Below are positions 26,276-34,219 of a stretch of DNA of 64,000 nt, one piece after another. This stretch comes from Ramlibacter paludis (GTDB taxonomy: Bacteria > Pseudomonadota > Gammaproteobacteria > Burkholderiales > Burkholderiaceae_C). Each line of letters starts with the position of its first letter. The stretch's first letter is position 1. The stretch spans positions 434,001 to 498,000 of the forward strand of contig NZ_JAKLTM010000004.1 of the NCBI RefSeq assembly GCF_022012305.1, given 5' to 3'. The notes beneath the pieces are model-generated. The model saw nothing but the letters and a program-made list of their open reading frames with translations, was not told the origin of the DNA and did not search any database. Position numbers and translations under genes: made by a program.

Positions 26276-27760
26276 TCAGTTCGCCCAGGCGATCGGGTTG
26301 GTGTTGAGGCCCCAGTACAGGCTCTTCTGCTCCATGTACTGCTGGATGCCGAGGCGGCCCTTCTCGCGGCCCAGGCCGCTGTCGCGCCAGCCGCCGAACG
26401 GCGTGGAAATGGAGAACTGCTTGTAGGTGTTGATCCAGACGGTGCCGGCCTGCACCGCGCGGCCGATGCGCCAGGCCTTCTGGTAGTCGCGCGTCCAGAT
26501 GCCGGCGGCCAGCGCATACACGCTGTCGTTGGCCTGCCGCAGCAGGTCCTCTTCGTCGTCGAAAGGCATGGCCACCAGCACCGGGCCGAAGATCTCTTCC
26601 TGGCAGATGCGGTCGCTGTTCTTCAGGCCGGCCAGGATGGTGGGCAGGTAGTAGTTGCCCTTGTCGTACAGCGCGCCTTCGGGCCGCTTGCCGCCCGTGA
26701 GCAGCTGGCCACCCTCGGAGCGGCCCAGCGCCACGAAGCTCTCGATGGTCTCGCGGTGCTTGGCCGTGATCAGCGGGCCCATCTGCGTGCGCTCGTCGGC
26801 CGGGTCGCCCACGCGCAGCGCCGCGGCCCTGGTCGCCAGCTTGTCGAGGAAGCCCTCGTACAGCTTGCGCGCCACGAACAGGCGCGAGCCGGCGATGCAG
26901 GACTCGCCCGAGGAGCTGAAGATTCCGTACAGCACGCCGTTGACGGCGTGATCGAGGTCGGCGTCTTCCAGCACCATGGTGGCCGACTTGCCACCGAGCT
27001 CCAGCGACACCGGCATCATCTTGTCGGCGGCGATGCGGGCGATGTGCTTGCCGGTGGATGTGCCGCCGGTGAAGGAGACACGCTTGACCAGCGGATGCTT
27101 GGTGATGGCGTCGCCGATCACCGAGCCTCGGCCAGGCAGCACGCTGACCATGCCGCGCGGCACGCCGGCTTCTTCGCAGAGCGCGGCAAGTTCCAGCGCC
27201 ATCAGCGGCGTGACTTCGGCGGGCTTGATCACCACGGCGTTGCCGGCAGCCAGCGCCGGTGCGAGCTTCTGCGCTTCGCTGGCGATGGGCGAGTTCCACG
27301 GCGTGATCGCCGCGACCACGCCCATCGGCTCGAACACGCTCATGGTGAAGAAATCGCCGCGCGACGGCGTCATCGCTTCTTCCATCGTCTCCAGCGCGGC
27401 GGCGAAGAACTGGAAGGTGCCGGCGGCGCTGGCGACCAGGTTGCGCGTCTCGGGGATCGGCTTGCCGTTGTCCAGGCGCTGGCGCTGCGCGAGCGGCTCG
27501 GCCCGTTCGCGGATCAACGCCGCGACGCGATGCAGGACGGCGGCGCGCTCGTGCGGCTTGCGCTGCGCCCAGCCGCTGGTGCGGAAGGCGTGGTCGGCGG
27601 CGGCGATCGCCTCCTCCACGTCGGCCTGGCTGGGCGCGCGCAGGCGCGCGACCACTTCGCCGGTGGCGGGATAGAGCGTGGCGCCCTCGTCGCCGCGGCC
27701 CAGGCGCCGTTCGCCGGCGATGAAGAGGGGCAGCAGTTCCTTCGAATCGGTGACCAGCAT
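26276..27760 (-). CDS. NAD(P)-dependent aldehyde dehydrogenase
   Basis: A 494-aa enzyme of the ALDH superfamily. Cofactor and catalytic motifs are all present: ITPWNSPIASEAQKLAPALA, FTGGTSTGKHIAR, VSLELGGKSATMV (general base Glu near residue 255) and SSGESCIAGSRLF (nucleophile Cys near 290), then EEIFGPVLVAMPF and TPFGGWRDSGLGRE. It resembles betaine/hydroxymuconic-semialdehyde dehydrogenases and could oxidise a semialdehyde made by ring cleavage or by the ThDP enzyme. It lies between the VOC and aspartate-dehydrogenase-like genes, 10 bp from each. Confidence 0.93.
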   Translation of the reverse strand: MLVTDSKELLPLFIAGERRLGRGDEGATLYPATGEVVARLRAPSQADVEEAIAAADHAFRTSGWAQRKPHERAAVLHRVAALIRERAEPLAQRQRLDNGKPIPETRNLVASAAGTFQFFAAALETMEEAMTPSRGDFFTMSVFEPMGVVAAITPWNSPIASEAQKLAPALAAGNAVVIKPAEVTPLMALELAALCEEAGVPRGMVSVLPGRGSVIGDAITKHPLVKRVSFTGGTSTGKHIARIAADKMMPVSLELGGKSATMVLEDADLDHAVNGVLYGIFSSSGESCIAGSRLFVARKLYEGFLDKLATRAAALRVGDPADERTQMGPLITAKHRETIESFVALGRSEGGQLLTGGKRPEGALYDKGNYYLPTILAGLKNSDRICQEEIFGPVLVAMPFDDEEDLLRQANDSVYALAAGIWTRDYQKAWRIGRAVQAGTVWINTYKQFSISTPFGGWRDSGLGREKGRLGIQQYMEQKSLYWGLNTNPIAWAN

Positions 27761-27770
27761 CTCGGTCTCC

Positions 27771-28574
27771 TCAGATGGCCAGCGCGCGGCCGCGGTTGGC
27801 CAGGGCGCGCACCACGCTGAACACCGTCAGCGCGGAAGTCTTGGGATTGGCGGCGAGCGGCTTGCCGCGCATGGTCAGCTCCAGGCTGCCGAAGGCGCCG
27901 CGGGCTTCCACGTAGTGCACGTTCTCGGTCACCGAAGGATCCGCATACAGCTTCACCTGCGTGCGCTGCAGGCCCAGGCCCGCGAGCGACAAGGTGGCCG
28001 CCACGTTGGCGTTCTTCGGATAGAGCCGCGCCGCATCTTCGGCGTTGCCTTCGAAGATGCAGTACGGCTGGTCGAGGGCGGCGAGGTCGACGTCGCGTTC
28101 GGCCGGCGTGCCTTTCCAGGCGAGCGGCGGCTTGCGGCCGACATACACCACCGAATCGAGGCCGCCCACCCGGGCCGCCGCGATCGCGTCGATGCCGCCG
28201 ATGGCGCCCGACAGCAGCTGCACCTGGGTGCGGCCGCGCCGCGCCGCCTGCTCGATGCGCTGCGCCATGCCCGGGGCGCTCAGCGCGCCGACCGAAGCAA
28301 CCATGCAGGGAATGCCGCGCTCCAGCGCCGGCAGCACGTGCTCCTCGATGGCGGCGTGGCCCGCGCACTCGACGACCACGTCGACCGGCACCGCGCCGTC
28401 GATCTGCGAGACGACCTGCGCCTGCGGCGCGAACTTCGCCACCGCTTCGCGCACTTCGCTGTGCGCGCCGGCCGGCAGCACCACGGCGGCAACCTGCAGG
28501 TCGGCGTCGCCGTGCAGCAGTTCCAGCACGCCGGCGCCGATGGCGCCGCAGCCGATCATGGCAATCCTGAGCAT
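27771..28574 (-). CDS. L-aspartate dehydrogenase-like protein (NadX family)
   Basis: A 267-aa NAD(P)-dependent dehydrogenase of the NadX/aspartate dehydrogenase family. The Rossmann fold starts MLRIAMIGCGAIGAGVLELL; family motifs are LLSGAIGGIDAI, VYVGRKPPLAWKGTP, NVAATLSLAGLG and VHYVEARGAFGSLEL. NadX from Thermotoga makes iminoaspartate for NAD synthesis; the Pseudomonas homologue is in a catabolic-looking cluster with no NAD genes. Here too the context is catabolic, so the true substrate may be another amino or imino acid. Gap to the ThDP gene is 25 bp, the longest in the operon. Confidence 0.88.
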   Translation of the reverse strand: MLRIAMIGCGAIGAGVLELLHGDADLQVAAVVLPAGAHSEVREAVAKFAPQAQVVSQIDGAVPVDVVVECAGHAAIEEHVLPALERGIPCMVASVGALSAPGMAQRIEQAARRGRTQVQLLSGAIGGIDAIAAARVGGLDSVVYVGRKPPLAWKGTPAERDVDLAALDQPYCIFEGNAEDAARLYPKNANVAATLSLAGLGLQRTQVKLYADPSVTENVHYVEARGAFGSLELTMRGKPLAANPKTSALTVFSVVRALANRGRALAI

Positions 28575-28599
28575 CGTGTCCTCTTCGGTATGGCGGGGT

Positions 28600-30270
28600 T
28601 CAGGCGGGCTGGGCCAGCTTCGTCGGCGGGCCGGCGAAAGCCGTCTTGAAGCTGCCGATGGAAAGCATGTCGATTTCCAGGATGAAAGGTCCGCTCGCGC
28701 TTTGCGCGCGGTCGAGCGCGGCGGGCAGCTCCTTCAGGTTCTTCACGCGCGTGTGGCCCAGGCCCAGGGATGCGCTCAGCTGCGCGTAGTCCGGCGTGTG
28801 CAGGTCGACGTAGCAGCGGCGGCCGCCGTAGTGCGCGTCCTGGATGTTGCGGATCACGCCGTACTTCTGGTCGTTCATCAGCACGTAGACGACGTCGGCC
28901 CTTTCCTGCACCGCCGTGGCGAGCTCGCCCAGGTTCAGGATGAAGCCGCCGTCGCCGGAGAGCGCCAGCGTCTTGCGGCCGGACTTCGTTTCGGCAGCAG
29001 CCACTGCCGCGCCGATGCCCATCGCCAGGCCCTGGCCGATGCCGCCGCCCAGCGCGTGCACGCCGGCGCGCGGGTCGAACACCTTGAGCTGGCGGTTGCC
29101 CCAGGTGCTGTTGGAGACGGTCACGTCGCGCACCCAGTTGAAGTTGCGGCCGGCCGCCTTCTGCAGTTGCGTGACCAGTTCCGCATAAGGGCCGAGGCCG
29201 TCGATCAGCGAAGCCTCGGCCTGCGCCCGGGCGGCGCGCAGGTCTTCCGCGAACTGCGGGTCGACCTGCATGCGGCCTTGCAGGCGATCGGCCAGGCCGT
29301 TCAGCGCCAGTTCGGAGTCGCCCTGCACGAAGAAGTCGGTGGTGTAGCAGCGGCCGTCGGCGGAAGCGTCGGCATCGATGCGGTACAGCGGCTTGGGCAG
29401 CTTCAGCTTGTACTTCAGCGTTTCGTTGCCGCGCAGGCGCGAGCCCACCACCAGCATCGCGTCGCAGGTCTGGTAGAACTTCTCCACCGGCGCGTGCAGG
29501 TTGTAGGCGCCGAGCGAGCGGGCGTCGTCTTCCGGCACGATGCCTCGGCCCTGCGTGCTGGTGACCACGCCAACGCCCAGCGCCAGCAGGCGCTGCACGG
29601 CGGCGCCGGCATGGCGCGCGCCGCCCCCGAGCCACAGCAGCGGGCGCTTGGCCTTGGCCAGGCGTTCGGCCAGGGCGTCGAGCGCGGCGGCGCTGGGTTC
29701 GGCGCGCGGCACCGGCAGCGCCGTCAGGTCGGGCAACGGGATCAGCGCTTCCTGGATGTCGATCGGGATCTCCACGCTCACCGGTCCGGTGGGCGCGGTC
29801 AGCGCGGTCTGCACGGCCTGCTTCAGCGTGGACAGCGCGGTCTCGGCGCTCCGCACCCGGAAGGCCGCCTTGGAGATGGACTGCAGCATGGCCAGCTGGT
29901 CCGGCGCCTCGTGGATGTAGGCCAGGTTCTGGTCCAGGTACTCGGTCTCGATCTGGCCGGTGATGTGCAGCAGCGGCGTGCCGGCCGTGAGCGCTTCCAC
30001 CATCGCGCCGGCGGCGTTGCCGGCGGCCGTGCCGGTGCTGGTGATGCACACGCCCAGGCGGCCGGTGGTGCGGGCATAGGCGTCGGCCATGTTGCAGGCG
30101 CCGGCTTCGCCGCGCGCCATCACCCAGCGCACCCGGTCGCGCGCATGCATGGCGTCGAGGATCGGCATGTTGTGGATGGAGATGACGCCGAACGCGGCTT
30201 GCACGCCGCATTCCTCCAGGAAGCGGGCGACGGCGGCGCCGACGGTCAGGGTGTTGGTTTGTTCAGGCAT
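28600..30270 (-). CDS. Thiamine-diphosphate enzyme, acetolactate synthase-like fold
   Basis: A 556-aa ThDP-dependent enzyme. The N-terminal domain keeps the conserved Glu (MARGEAGACNMADAYARTTG), the central domain is ALS-like, and the C-terminal ThDP motif is GDGGFILNLGELATAVQE...LMND (about residues 428-455). It could be a 2-oxo-acid decarboxylase, benzaldehyde-lyase-like carboligase or acetolactate-type synthase; valine synthesis is unlikely because no small subunit is present and the setting is catabolic. With the aldehyde dehydrogenase next door, a 2-oxo-acid to aldehyde to acid route is plausible. Its start overlaps the SDR stop by 8 bp. Confidence 0.88.
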   Translation of the reverse strand: MPEQTNTLTVGAAVARFLEECGVQAAFGVISIHNMPILDAMHARDRVRWVMARGEAGACNMADAYARTTGRLGVCITSTGTAAGNAAGAMVEALTAGTPLLHITGQIETEYLDQNLAYIHEAPDQLAMLQSISKAAFRVRSAETALSTLKQAVQTALTAPTGPVSVEIPIDIQEALIPLPDLTALPVPRAEPSAAALDALAERLAKAKRPLLWLGGGARHAGAAVQRLLALGVGVVTSTQGRGIVPEDDARSLGAYNLHAPVEKFYQTCDAMLVVGSRLRGNETLKYKLKLPKPLYRIDADASADGRCYTTDFFVQGDSELALNGLADRLQGRMQVDPQFAEDLRAARAQAEASLIDGLGPYAELVTQLQKAAGRNFNWVRDVTVSNSTWGNRQLKVFDPRAGVHALGGGIGQGLAMGIGAAVAAAETKSGRKTLALSGDGGFILNLGELATAVQERADVVYVLMNDQKYGVIRNIQDAHYGGRRCYVDLHTPDYAQLSASLGLGHTRVKNLKELPAALDRAQSASGPFILEIDMLSIGSFKTAFAGPPTKLAQPA

Positions 30271-31060
30271 GGTGGCTGAGGCCTCCGGAAACGTCGATGT
30301 GGCTGCCGGTGGTGTACGAGGACGCCGGCGAGGCGAGGAAGAAGATCGCCCGGGCCGCTTCTTGCGGCAGCCCCAGGCGTTGCAGGGGAATGCGTTTGCG
30401 CGCGGCCAGCTCGCCGGTCCAGGCGGCCCAGTCCTGCGCCTTGTCCTCGCGCGCCTCGAAGCGGCGGCGCCATTGGCCCGACTCGATCAGGCCGACCAGG
30501 ATGCCGTTGACGCGGATGCCGGCGGGCGCGAACTCGGTGGCCATGGAGCGCACGAGGTTCTTGATGCCGGCGCGGGCGGCGGAGGTCGCCACCATGTGCG
30601 GCTCCGGCTGCGCGGCCAGCAGCGAGTTGACGCAGACGATGGCGGGCTTGGCCTGGCTGCGCAGCTGCGGCAGGAAGGCGCGCGTGGGATGGATCACCGA
30701 GAAGAACTTCAGCTGCAGTTCCTCGGTCCAGGCCGCATCGGTGGTGTCGGCGAAGGTGGAGACGCGGCCCTGGCCGGCGTTGTTCACCAGGATCGAGGCC
30801 GCGCCCAGGGCGCGCTCGCTGTCGGCGGCGAAGGCCTGCACCTGCGCGGGGTCCAGCACGTTGCAGGCTTGCGCGTGCAGCTGCGCTTGCGGGAACTGGC
30901 TGCGCAGCGCGGCGGCGGCCGTTTGCAGGCGATCCGCGTCGCGGCCGCAGATGGAGACCGCGGCGCCCGCCGCCAGGAACAGTTCCGCGGTGGCGAGGCC
31001 GATGCCGGAGGAGCCGCCGGTGACGACGGCGGTGACGCCCTGGAGTTCGAGGCCGTTCAT
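30263..31060 (-). CDS. Atypical short-chain dehydrogenase (Tyr/Lys replaced)
   Basis: A 265-aa SDR. The cofactor motif TGGSSGIGLATAEL is intact (residues 15-28), as are NNAG (VNNAGQGRVS) and the catalytic-region Ser (CVNSLLAAQ). Where classical SDRs have Y-x3-K, this protein reads TSAAR (HMVATSAARAGIKNLV), so both the proton-relay Tyr and the Lys are replaced. It may be a binding protein, a divergent enzyme, or use other residues. The start ATG overlaps the IclR stop by 4 bp (ATGA), and its end overlaps the ThDP gene. Confidence 0.87.
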   Translation of the reverse strand: MNGLELQGVTAVVTGGSSGIGLATAELFLAAGAAVSICGRDADRLQTAAAALRSQFPQAQLHAQACNVLDPAQVQAFAADSERALGAASILVNNAGQGRVSTFADTTDAAWTEELQLKFFSVIHPTRAFLPQLRSQAKPAIVCVNSLLAAQPEPHMVATSAARAGIKNLVRSMATEFAPAGIRVNGILVGLIESGQWRRRFEAREDKAQDWAAWTGELAARKRIPLQRLGLPQEAARAIFFLASPASSYTTGSHIDVSGGLSHHA

Positions 31061-31884
31061 GATGCCTTCTTCAGCGCCACGACCTGGGCGCCCTTGCGCG
31101 GCTGGTAATCGAGCAGGCCGGAGAGTTCGTCGGCCGCGGCACGCACGCGGGCGACCAGGCCGTCGATGCGGTCGGGCTCGATGTGGGCCGAGGGAATCGT
31201 CGCGCCAAGCGCGGCGACGATGTGGCCGGTGTGGTCGCGCACCGGCGCGGCGATCGTCGAGATGCTGGACTCGAAGAAGCCCTCGCCCAGCACGTAGCCG
31301 CGCTGGCGGTCGATCTCCACCATGTTGAACAGCTCCAGCACGGTCTTGGGCGTGTTGGTGGAGAACTCCTCGAGGTGTTCTTCCGGATAGAGCGCGCGCA
31401 GCTCCGGCAGCGTCAGGTCTTCCAGCAGGATGCGGCCCAGCACCGTGCCGTGCGCCGGCAGCCGCGTGCCCACGCGCACCGCGCTGGCGAACGGCGTGGG
31501 CGGCGTGACCTTCGCGACGTACACGATCGAGCGGCCGTCGCGCACGACGATGTTGACCGGGAAGCGGATCTCGTCGCACAGGCGCTGCAGCACGGGCTGG
31601 CCCAGCTCGGTCAGCTCCAGCGAGGCGATGTATTCGAAGCCCAGGCGCAGCACGGCGACGCCCAGGCGGTAGTCGTTGCCCGAGCGCTCGACGAAGCCCA
31701 TGGCTTCCAGCGTCGAAAGCAGGCGGAACACCGTGGAGCGCGGCAGGCCGAGCCGGCGCGCGAACTCGGGCGCGCCGATGACGCGGGTGTCGCGGTTGAA
31801 TTCGCCCAGCAGCTTGAGGCCGCGCTCGAGGGCGGGGACGGTGTACTTGTCGCTGCTGTCTTCCGCCACGTTGCCGTCAGCCAT
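31057..31884 (-). CDS. IclR family transcriptional regulator
   Basis: A 275-aa regulator. Residues about 15-75 form the winged helix (YTVPALERGLKLLGEFN, GLPRSTVFRLLSTLEAMGF); the C-terminal IclR effector domain has LPAHGTVLGRILL and a FFESSISTIAAPVRDHTGHI stretch. It is encoded inside the operon it most likely controls, overlapping the hydrolase gene (8 bp) and the SDR gene (4 bp). The inverted repeat at 34022-34043 is the likely binding site. The ATG at 31882-31884 is preferred over a TTG 12 bp upstream. Confidence 0.93.
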   Translation of the reverse strand: MADGNVAEDSSDKYTVPALERGLKLLGEFNRDTRVIGAPEFARRLGLPRSTVFRLLSTLEAMGFVERSGNDYRLGVAVLRLGFEYIASLELTELGQPVLQRLCDEIRFPVNIVVRDGRSIVYVAKVTPPTPFASAVRVGTRLPAHGTVLGRILLEDLTLPELRALYPEEHLEEFSTNTPKTVLELFNMVEIDRQRGYVLGEGFFESSISTIAAPVRDHTGHIVAALGATIPSAHIEPDRIDGLVARVRAAADELSGLLDYQPRKGAQVVALKKAS

Positions 31885-32680
31885 TTGCTTTTCCAATCAA
31901 TGCGGCCACCGCTTCGGGCCGTTCCGCCGGGCTTGCGTGCCCCGCATTCGCGATGGTGGAGAACGTCGCACCCAGCGCGCGGGCCACCTGCTCGCATTGC
32001 GCCAGCGGCGTGACGACGTCGGCCTCGCCGCAGTGCACTTCCACCGGGATGTCCTGGGGCACCTTCGCCAGCGTGCTGCCCGCGAGCATCTGCACGGCCT
32101 GCAGGTAGCCCTGCGGGTTCAGGCGCGCTGCGCTCGCGCGCACGAGTTCACGCGCCTGCGCACCGGCCTGCGGCGACAGCAAGCGCTGGTCGATGGCGGC
32201 GGCGATGCCGGCCACGCCCTTGTTCTTCAGCGCCTCGCCGCGTTCGCGCCGCACGCGCTCGGCCGCCGCGGCGTCGTCGCCGTAGCCGCGGGCGGGGCTG
32301 ATCAGGACGAGCCGCTCGACCTGCACCTTGTCGGCGCGGGCCGCATAGGCGCAGGCCATCAGCGCTCCCAGCGAGTGGCCGACCAGCACGCAGCGCTGCA
32401 CGCCCAGGGCCAGCAGCGTCTCGTGCAGGCGGGCGGCGTAGTCGGCGGCGAGCGGCGCGTCCTGCGCCAGCGGCGTCGAGGCGCCGTAACCGGGCGCATC
32501 CCAGGCGAGCACATGGCCGGTGGCGGGCAGCGCCTGCGCCCACGAAGCGGCGCCCGAGCTGATGCCGTGCAGCAGCACGAGGCTCGCGCCCGCGCCGGCC
32601 GCCCCGCGCTCGCGCACGGCGACCTGCGCGCCATCGCGCAGCGCCAGCACGCGTTCGGGGAAGGAGGCCAGCCGGTCCAT
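31877..32680 (-). CDS. Alpha/beta hydrolase
   Basis: A 267-aa soluble hydrolase: VLLHGISSGAASW (oxyanion), WDAPGYGASTPL, nucleophile elbow VGHSLGALMACAY (Ser near residue 95), an Asp in CGEADVVTPL, and His in NAGHASPAERPE. It resembles carbon-carbon hydrolases of meta-cleavage pathways and 3-oxoadipate enol-lactonases, either of which would fit the operon. The ATG at 32678-32680 is chosen because the upstream residues are not family-like. It lies 11 bp after the cupin gene and overlaps IclR. Confidence 0.88.
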   Translation of the reverse strand: MDRLASFPERVLALRDGAQVAVRERGAAGAGASLVLLHGISSGAASWAQALPATGHVLAWDAPGYGASTPLAQDAPLAADYAARLHETLLALGVQRCVLVGHSLGALMACAYAARADKVQVERLVLISPARGYGDDAAAAERVRRERGEALKNKGVAGIAAAIDQRLLSPQAGAQARELVRASAARLNPQGYLQAVQMLAGSTLAKVPQDIPVEVHCGEADVVTPLAQCEQVARALGATFSTIANAGHASPAERPEAVAALIGKANG

Positions 32681-32691
32681 GCCCGTTCCGC

Positions 32692-33216
32692 TCAGCGCTT
32701 GATCTTGGCGAGCGGGTGCTCGGGCGGGTAGGTCGGCGTGACCGGCTTCGGCGAGCCCAGCATCACGCACATCAGCGCGTCCTCGTCGCCGATGTTGATC
32801 TCCTCGCGGTACACGCCGGGCGGCACCGAGACCACGTCGCGGTCGGTGAGGATGGTCTCGTAGCGCTCGCCGTCCTTCTCCAGGATCACCTTCATCTTGC
32901 CGCGGATCAGGAAGAACACTTCCTCGACGTCGGTGTGCAGGTGCGACGGGCCCTCGTGGCCGGCCGGGATGACCATGGTGGAGAAGGTGAAGTGCTCCGC
33001 CGGGATCGTGTTGACGTCCTTGGCCACGCCGGTGCCGCCGGTGCCGATGTAGCGCATCTGGCCGCGGCGGTACTTGGGGTCGAAGTCGGCCTGGAACTTC
33101 AGCGCGTCGAAGTCGTACTTGCGGGTCGAGAAGCGCGCGACGCGGCTCTCCATCCAGTCCTTGAAGCTGGCGCCCTCGGGCTGGTCCCAGCTGCGCTTGG
33201 TGTTGTCGTTGCTCAT
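32692..33216 (-). CDS. Cupin-domain protein
   Basis: A 174-aa single-cupin protein. The first cupin motif is GPSHLHTDVEEVFFLIRG, with the two His and the Glu expected for metal binding. In the second motif the usual His is missing (VPPGVYREEINIGDED), so metal binding may be incomplete or use another residue. The N-terminal 70 residues (SFKDWMESRVARFSTRKYDF) are specific to this subgroup. It could be a dioxygenase, isomerase or binding protein. The ATG at 33214-33216 follows a GGAAGAA ribosome-binding site. Confidence 0.87.
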   Translation of the reverse strand: MSNDNTKRSWDQPEGASFKDWMESRVARFSTRKYDFDALKFQADFDPKYRRGQMRYIGTGGTGVAKDVNTIPAEHFTFSTMVIPAGHEGPSHLHTDVEEVFFLIRGKMKVILEKDGERYETILTDRDVVSVPPGVYREEINIGDEDALMCVMLGSPKPVTPTYPPEHPLAKIKR

Positions 33217-33233
33217 GGTTTCTTCCTTGGGGA

Positions 33234-34007
33234 TCAATGCATGACGAAGCCGCCGTTCACCGCCAGCAGCTGGCCGGTGACGAAGCGCGCGAGGTCGGAC
33301 AGGGCGAAGAGCACGGCGCCGGTCACGTCGTCAGGCAGCTGGTTGCGCGAGAGCGCGCGCTGCTCCACGTACTGGCGATGCCGCGCTTCGGGCACGTACT
33401 GGGTGGCTTCCACGTCGACCAGGCCGGGGGCGATGGCGTTGACGGTGATGTTGTCGGCGCCGAGCTCGCGCGCCAGCGAGCGCGTCATGGCGATCACGGC
33501 GCCCTTGCTCGCCACGTAGGCCAGCAAACGCGGCGCGCCCCACAGCGCGGTGTCGGAAGCGAGGTTGACGATGGCGCCGCGGCCGCTTTCTCGCAGCGCG
33601 GGGCGGCAGGCGCGCGTGACGAGCCAGGTGCCGCGCACGTTGACGTCCATCACGCGGTCCCAGGTCTCGATCTCGAGCTCGTCGGCGGTCCTGCCGCCGG
33701 AATCGGTGATGGCGGCGTTGTTCACCAGGCCGTCGAGGCCGCCCAGGTGTTCGACGGCTTGCTTCACGCAGCCCGTGATCGAAGCCGCGTCGGCCACGTC
33801 CACAACCACGCCGTGGGCATCGAAGCCCTGCGCCACCAGGCCGGCGACACTGGCCTTCAGCTGCTCGGCCCGCAGGTCCGCCAGCACCACGCGCGCGCCT
33901 TGCGCGCAGAGCGCCTGCGCGAAGGACAGCCCCAGGCCGCGCGCGGCGCCGGTCACGAGGATGCGGCGGCCTGCGAGCAGCGTGGAAACGGGGGCGGCGA
34001 GGGCCAT
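33234..34007 (-). CDS. Short-chain dehydrogenase/reductase (classical)
   Basis: A 257-aa classical SDR and the first gene of the 15-gene operon. VTGAARGLGLSFAQAL binds the cofactor, LVNNAAITDSGG follows, and the catalytic triad is complete: Ser in NLASDTALWG and Tyr/Lys in YVASKGAVIAM. The Asp in VLADLRAEQL at the end of strand 2 favours NAD over NADP. It could be a dihydrodiol or alcohol dehydrogenase of the pathway. It is 26 bp from the inverted repeat thought to be the IclR site. Confidence 0.9.
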   Translation of the reverse strand: MALAAPVSTLLAGRRILVTGAARGLGLSFAQALCAQGARVVLADLRAEQLKASVAGLVAQGFDAHGVVVDVADAASITGCVKQAVEHLGGLDGLVNNAAITDSGGRTADELEIETWDRVMDVNVRGTWLVTRACRPALRESGRGAIVNLASDTALWGAPRLLAYVASKGAVIAMTRSLARELGADNITVNAIAPGLVDVEATQYVPEARHRQYVEQRALSRNQLPDDVTGAVLFALSDLARFVTGQLLAVNGGFVMH

Positions 34008-34021
34008 TCGGTTCGTCCTTT

Positions 34022-34043
34022 GTTGTTTCGTATGGGAAACAAC
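34022..34043. promoter_or_regulatory. Putative IclR operator before the catabolic operon
   Basis: GTTGTTTC and GAAACAAC form perfect 8-bp arms around a 6-bp spacer (GTATGG), 15 bp upstream of the first start codon of the 15-gene minus-strand operon. The region from 34022 to 34110 is AT-rich compared with its surroundings; a -10-like TATAGAT is present on the minus strand just upstream. The assignment to the operon's IclR protein is inferred from position and symmetry. Confidence 0.65.
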
Positions 34044-34130
34044 GATCTATATGTGGAACAGGACGGACTTTAGCGGCGGAGAAATCTCCTAAAAACTAGG
34101 GAAAACCCTTGGTTTGGCGAAGCGAGTGCT

Positions 34131-34160
34131 GGCGGGGTCGCTGTCGCGAACCCGCCCTAC
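34131..34160. repeat. Dispersed GGGGTCGC...GCGAACCC repeat, copy 3
   Basis: GGCGGGGTCGCTG, TCGCGAACCC, GCCCTAC. This 30-bp copy forms an imperfect inverted repeat with copy 4 (34182-34211), so the pair could fold into one long hairpin between plsY and the catabolic operon promoter. Confidence 0.75.
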
Positions 34161-34181
34161 GAGGACAGACTTTGGGGATTT

Positions 34182-34211
34182 GTAGGGTGGGTTCGCGCCA
34201 GCGACCCCACC
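34182..34211. repeat. Dispersed GGGTTCGCG/GCGACCCC repeat, copy 4
   Basis: GTAGGGTGGGTTCGCG followed by CCAGCGACCCCACC. It is the reverse complement of copy 3 apart from about three differences, with 21 bp between the two. It ends 8 bp before the plsY stop codon. Confidence 0.75.
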
Positions 34212-34219
34212 AAGCCGCT

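Noticed and set aside
28600..30270. Acetolactate synthase of valine/isoleucine synthesis (ilvB)
   Set aside because: The fold matches, but there is no small subunit or ilvC neighbour and the operon is catabolic.
19198..34211. Genomic island or prophage insertion
   Set aside because: No integrase, transposase, attachment repeats or tRNA at the borders, and base composition looks like the flanks by eye; acquisition by transfer is possible but not shown.
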